A DNA stretch of 64,000 nucleotides from Paramecium octaurelia (lineage: Eukaryota; Ciliophora; Oligohymenophorea; Peniculida; Parameciidae), in assembly GCA_905182995.1 (NCBI GenBank), contig CAJJDP010000135.1, positions 113,942 to 177,941 on the forward strand, written 5' to 3'. Within the stretch, counting starts at the first letter, position 1; each line of letters begins with the position of its first letter. Under the pieces are notes generated by a model that saw nothing but the letters and a program-made list of their open reading frames with translations, did no database searches and was not told the DNA's origin. The position numbers and the translations under genes are program-made. Shown piece after piece: positions 59,686 to 64,000 of the stretch.

Positions 59686-59967
59686 TCAATATTAATATTT
59701 AAAGAAATTGAGTAATTCAAATAATATTGATCTCCTTTTCTACCTGATGAGCTTGATTTCTAGCCTTGACTAACAAATACAATGAGCTGAATTTCTCTCA
59801 ACCTAAACTCATCATTAATTTACACTCCAATTCATTTTCAGGTTGGCTTCATCCAATTCTGAATTGATAAGAATACTTTCATAATCCTATTTGAACCTTA
59901 CTAAATTTATTACTGAAAATACAGAATTTGCAAATGGTTTATTTTTAATCTGCAAAGGTTTTCTCAT
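59686..59967 (-). CDS. Small protein of unknown function
   Basis: 86 residues after one 21-nt intron near 59780 (which contains a TGA in frame, so it must be removed). Sequence begins MRKPLQIKNKPFANSVFS and includes YESILINSELDEANLK and CICQSRLEIKLIRQ. Composition is coding-like compared with the flanking spacers. It sits 45 bp upstream of the TOG-type gene on the same strand. No family recognised. Confidence 0.5.
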
Positions 59968-60286
59968 TTATTAAAAATCTAGTTGCAAATTTATAAAGCC
60001 AACAATTAATTAGATTATAATGGAACATTCTATTATGAACACGAAAAGTTGTAATAAGAATAATACAAAAATTTCCATTTTTTGTATATATTGAAGAAAT
60101 AGGTGAATCCTTATGTAAGTAAAAAAGTGGAGCTTTTCTTAAATTTTTAATGAATTTCGATAATAATTAATACGTCTTTGAATCATATTCCGTAGCAAAT
60201 ATTATCTATTAAATTTATGGTTGATTTTGATTATATATTTTTATTCTTAAACGTCATTATCTAATATACGGATATTATAAATAATT
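59968..60286. other. Intergenic spacer between divergent genes
   Basis: A+T-rich promoter-type spacer; nothing else recognised. Confidence 0.55.
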
Positions 60287-61715
60287 ATGAATTCTAATAA
60301 TAAGGTGGATTGCGAATATCCTGAGCATTATATGCTTGATATCGACGAGGTATTTATTTATATTATGTTCAGAAGAAACCAGTACAGTAATAGAATTTTA
60401 TGCCATTTCTACCTTATGGAGTCATATCCAATCTTGAGAACCAAGTGAATCGAGTAAGAAGTTAAGTTGAAATAAAACAAGAGGATAGATAGATGATTAA
60501 GAATGATTCATAGGCCTCTTTAAAAGATGATGTTTTGTGTTTACAAAATATAAAAGGAAATGTGAAGAATGCATACATTAAGAAAATTAGTTCTCTACTT
60601 AATGTAAGTATGGAAGAGGATAAAGAAAAATTGCTTCCTTCAAAAAGAGTGAAGGATAATGTTTCTTCGAACTCTTCGAAATAATTTGAGAATGAGGATT
60701 TAAAGATGCAAAAGAATAGGGAAAGTGCCAGAAATTCGAGATAAAGGAAGAAGCTATATATTGGGTTATTGGAGAAGAAGGTTGAAGATTTGAATGGGCA
60801 AATAGAGGGACTCAGATAATAAACGGAGATAACATTCAAGCATATTCACAATATAATTGAACATAATGCATGTTTCAAAGGAATGATCATAGAACAAGCA
60901 CAAATATTCGATTAATTACAAAGCAAAGACCCAGAGACTATTGAAGGATAGGAGATGCAAGCATTGCTCACAGACTCTTATAAATTAAAATTTAGTGCCA
61001 CAGGTTCAAAAAGAAAGCAATACATTAGATATTGCTTTTAGAATGTAGCCCGAATACTGATGGATGGTAATTATGGTACACTGCTATTTGGAAGTAATTG
61101 TCTGCCAAAGAATTGTATAATTTATAAAAGATTAATTCAGTTCAAATTCTGGACGATGAGGAATTGCATGAATATGTCAAGCAATTCAAAGAAATCACTG
61201 GATGTAGCGAAGACAAAATGTAGCATTCAATAACCCATATTGTGAGAAGGATACTCGAGCATAAGCACTCATTTTCTTAGTAATATGGAGAATATATCTA
61301 TAGTTTAATTAAATAGATGAAATGCAAATCCAAAGATCTGAGGATATGTTAACAGTAACTCGATGATTAGATAGATGAAATGACAGCTTAAATGACTCCT
61401 CAATAATTTACATCCCTCCTAATCAATCTCAATAAAGTATGATATTAGAATCAATCATAGGATGAAGTAAAAGTCAAAGAAAATTTTTCAACGACCAAAT
61501 CCGAAATTTAAGCCTAATAGTTTCAACAACAACAATAATAATAATAGTAATAATAATAGCAATAACTTCTGAACCAATACAAGTTTTTACCTTAAATTTC
61601 TCTTGAGTTATTACTTAATAATAAGAATACGCCATTCTTACTACCAAGTAATCTAATGATAGACCCTCTGTAATTCAATGATTTAATTTAAAAGAAGCTT
61701 TGTAAATAACCATGA
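60287..61715 (+). CDS. bZIP transcription factor
   Basis: 447 residues. Basic region KNRESARNSRQRKKLYI (N-x2-SAR-x-SR-x-RKK) followed by a leucine zipper LLEKKVEDLNGQIEGL. After it comes a helical region with GWQLWYTAIWKQLSAKELYN and DDEELHEYVKQFKEITG, then a Gln-rich tail near 61515-61570 encoded by TAA/TAG/CAA. Introns of 23 nt (near 60350) and 24 nt (near 61440) are clear. Joining the middle requires a 38-nt intron ending TTTTAG near 61040, longer than all others, but with it the whole gene is exactly in frame. Binds DNA as a dimer; target unknown. Confidence 0.82.
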
Positions 61716-61945
61716 TTTATTATTATTTTTAAACATAGTTCAATTTCAGCTATATTTTTCAATGATTAAGATTATACTACTTTTAAATTAACAAAATAGT
61801 AGATTATTTATTGGGAATTCAATTAGTTTTTAGTTAGGAAATATTGTTTTTAAAGAAAAAGAAATATTTTTTATTTGATTCTATTTTATATTTTAGCTCT
61901 CATATATTACACAATTGTATTAAAACAACTATCATTTTATAAATA

Positions 61946-63027
61946 ATGAAATTGTTCTTAATTGGCACCTCATTATTTATTATGCAACGATAGATGAGAA
62001 ACTAATAAATTGGTATAGTCACCAAAGTTGCCATAGCTGTGCACACTATATTATTATTATTATTAGTTGTGTCAGCTTGCTTGAGATTGAATCAAGATTT
62101 CTTAATTTCTATTTTACTAGCTCAAGCAGTTTGGCAATAATTGGTAATAGAGACACTTCATCTTAGATTGAATAGATTTAATTACTTAGAAGAATAAGAA
62201 TAAATTAGAAAGAGATTTGGGCTTTCAACCTAAAAAAGCAAAGACTCTTCTTTGTGGTAGTATTTTTAACATTCTCTAGGTATTATAAAAGATAACTTAT
62301 ACTACCATCAATTGTCTTGGCTCTTTTTTTATTTACAGAATAGTCATATGAGGATTTATAATATTGTTTTATTTCTGTCCATGGACTTCTATAAATTTAC
62401 CAAGGTTCTATCATTCTTATAGTTGGAATCAGATAACATATTGAATAGAATGATGACTACAATACTGATTTAGAAAGTGAGGGATTGATAATGAAAAGCA
62501 ATATGATGTTGAGAAGATCAGAAGTCAAAACATAAAAGTGGAAGAATTTTGTAAATCTAATAAAGAAGTTTTATGTCAAAGCCATAGCAATATATTTCTG
62601 CATAAGCGTGTTTTATGAATTCTATGCCATCTTTCTTAATTTACCACCTTTCGATTTACTCTCATTTATTTGTAGTTCTTATCAAACCCAAGTTCCAATC
62701 TATGCCTTAATTATTTGTTAACTGCACATTCTTTTCGTGATACTATATACTGGAAATGCCATCATTCAAAAGAAAGCGAATAGAGTCAAAAGGCTCTATG
62801 AGCATGTAACAAAGGAATAGGAAAAGCTTTTTGTTGAGGGAGGTAAATACTTAAGTGAAATGATCTATTTATCGCTTACTATTATTATATTTTTATATTA
62901 TAATAGTATGTCAGGAAAACTTGTAACTAAATTAATCGATATGAAAGTCAATTAGTTTGGTTTGATTGCAATATTAATCAACACAATTAGAATTATTGAA
63001 AGAATTCATAAATCATATTAATATTGA
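61946..63027 (+). CDS. Polytopic membrane protein of unknown function
   Basis: 353 residues in exact frame after one 20-nt intron near 62065, the shortest intron accepted in this window. Hydrophobic segments: AIAVHTILLLLL, LFFVVVFLTF, LPSIVLALFLF, SIILIVGI, AIAIYFCISVFYEFY, LIICQLHILFVILY and YLSLTIIIFLYY. Cytoplasmic-looking loops are basic (RRIRINQKEI) and the last loop charged (YEHVTKEQEKLF). About seven helices, but no receptor or transporter signature I know. Its last 15 bases overlap the end of the opposite gene. Confidence 0.72.
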
Positions 63028-64000
63028 ATTTACTATCATGTAATCTAATAATAATGTTGGACAATATCTTTTCAATATGTCATATTCCATATAATATTGA
63101 GCTCCATCATCATAAAGACATTTAAAAAGAAGTTTTCCTAATAAAAAATTATGAGATTCAATGGTCTCTACAATTATTTTTTAAAGTTTGACCTCATTCA
63201 AATCCATATCATAGAGAATCAATTCAGTATTCATAATGTTATTTTCAGCATATTAAACTCCAGTCTCTTTTAGCTTAGGTATTATCAGAATGCTACATCT
63301 GCTAGTCCTGTTTAATTTTATTTTCTCCAATTATAATTTCTATATCTCCTGTTAAATTTATTAGCTAGTCTTCACACTAGTTTGTATTTTAGGTTCTTTA
63401 TAGAAAAATTGCTTGAATAAAAATTTTTCCTTCTATTAAACCTCTCCTTTTTGTTCTTCCTCCATTATCTTAGAAATGAATTGTTTTTCAATCTTTTAAT
63501 TAACTTTAGAATCCAGTAAAGTAGTATTTTCAATAGCTTTTGGATTAAGAACAGATTTCACAACTCTTACTTTTGAACATTATTTTTTAGGAGAACAAGT
63601 TGAAGCCAATATAACATTTTAAACATGGATCTCTGTTAAATTTTTAAACTCATTTAACTATTATGGTTTCTGCTACTAATCGCAATCTTCTGTTAAATTT
63701 AAATCTATTTCAAATGATTCCTCTAAAGGTTAACTGAATTTTTCTTGAACATTAGGGCATTATAAATTAAGTATTTTAGGGAATTCTAAAATTGTCTTAT
63801 TTTTCTGTAATTATTAATTGTTCTATTAAGATAATTTTATAGATTTTTCTAAATTTTTATTTCTTTAAATCACTTTTGAAGAAGATAATTCTTTATTTTC
63901 AGGCTCATTGAGAATAATTTAACATTCACATTCACAAACACTTTATTATTATTATTATGATTCTTATTATGATTATTATTATTATTATTATTATTATTAT
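63013..64000 (-). CDS. Gln-rich protein, 5' part beyond window (partial)
   Basis: Single open frame from the right edge to TGA 63015-63013, no introns needed. It enters as a poly-Gln tract made almost wholly of TAA repeats (63946-64000), then a polar, Lys/Gln-rich region (ESFEIDLNLTEDCDQQQ, SPKKQCSKVRVVKSVLN). The C-terminal ~90 residues are more ordered: SRCSILIIPKLKETGVQYA, LILYDMDLNEVKLQKIIVE and YDDGAQYYMEYDILKRYCP. No family recognised. N-terminus lies outside. Confidence 0.7.
63946..64000. repeat. (ATT)n/(TAA)n trinucleotide tract
   Basis: Runs of att broken by a few gatt/ctt units. On the minus strand and in the frame of the partial gene it reads TAA repeatedly, i.e. poly-Gln under the ciliate code. 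Confidence 0.85.

Overview
The window is a stretch of ciliate somatic (macronuclear) chromosome, almost certainly Paramecium. It is about 70-75% A+T, most strongly between genes. Conserved proteins such as RPT6, SDHB, fibrillarin and a cyclin read through only if TAA and TAG are glutamine and TGA is the sole stop. Their reading frames are broken by introns of about 20-34 nt (GT...AG). Genes are packed on both strands with spacers of tens to hundreds of bases, and there are no operons. With a standard code every gene falls into short pieces, so the coordinates here were rebuilt by hand under the ciliate code with micro-introns removed. Gene symbols are family-level.

Layout, left to right. 1-10 kb: a CAMK-type kinase running off the left edge, a possible gene relic, proteasome ATPase RPT6 divergent from an SFT2 Golgi protein, a cyclin, an extended-PHD chromatin protein, an unresolved gene, and a small charged protein. 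10-21 kb: a multi-pass membrane protein, a FAM161-type ciliary protein, a very long protein joining a selenoprotein-W-like CxxC domain to WD40 repeats, and a membrane RING-H2 protein. 20.8-31 kb: SDHB, PAM16, two convergent RING-like paralogues separated by about 230 bp, a CDPK-like pseudokinase, fibrillarin, RIB43A and two small unknown proteins. 31-40 kb: a LysM+TLDc (OXR1-type) protein, a gene-poor spacer with a GC-rich island, a UBR-box E3 ligase and a coiled-coil protein. 40-46 kb: a second multi-pass membrane protein, and a mitochondrial-type protein present twice because 1.34 kb is repeated on the two sides of an N. 46-54.6 kb: a CCCH-finger protein, an Aurora-like kinase, an alveolin-type cortical protein, a small HTH-like protein, a secreted Cys-rich protein and several small genes. 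54.7-64 kb: a giant protein with a TOG-type N-terminus, a small gene, a bZIP factor, a polytopic membrane protein, and a gene running off the right edge.

The content is ordinary eukaryotic housekeeping (proteasome, ubiquitin, mitochondrial import and respiration, nucleolus, cell cycle) plus genes expected of a ciliated cell with an alveolar cortex (FAM161, RIB43A, alveolin, TOG). I see no tRNA, rRNA, transposon, CRISPR array or virus. The most notable items are the probable assembly duplication at the N, the convergent RING-like pair, the pseudokinase, the SelW-like/WD40 fusion, the HTH-like protein and the GC-rich island near 33.47 kb.
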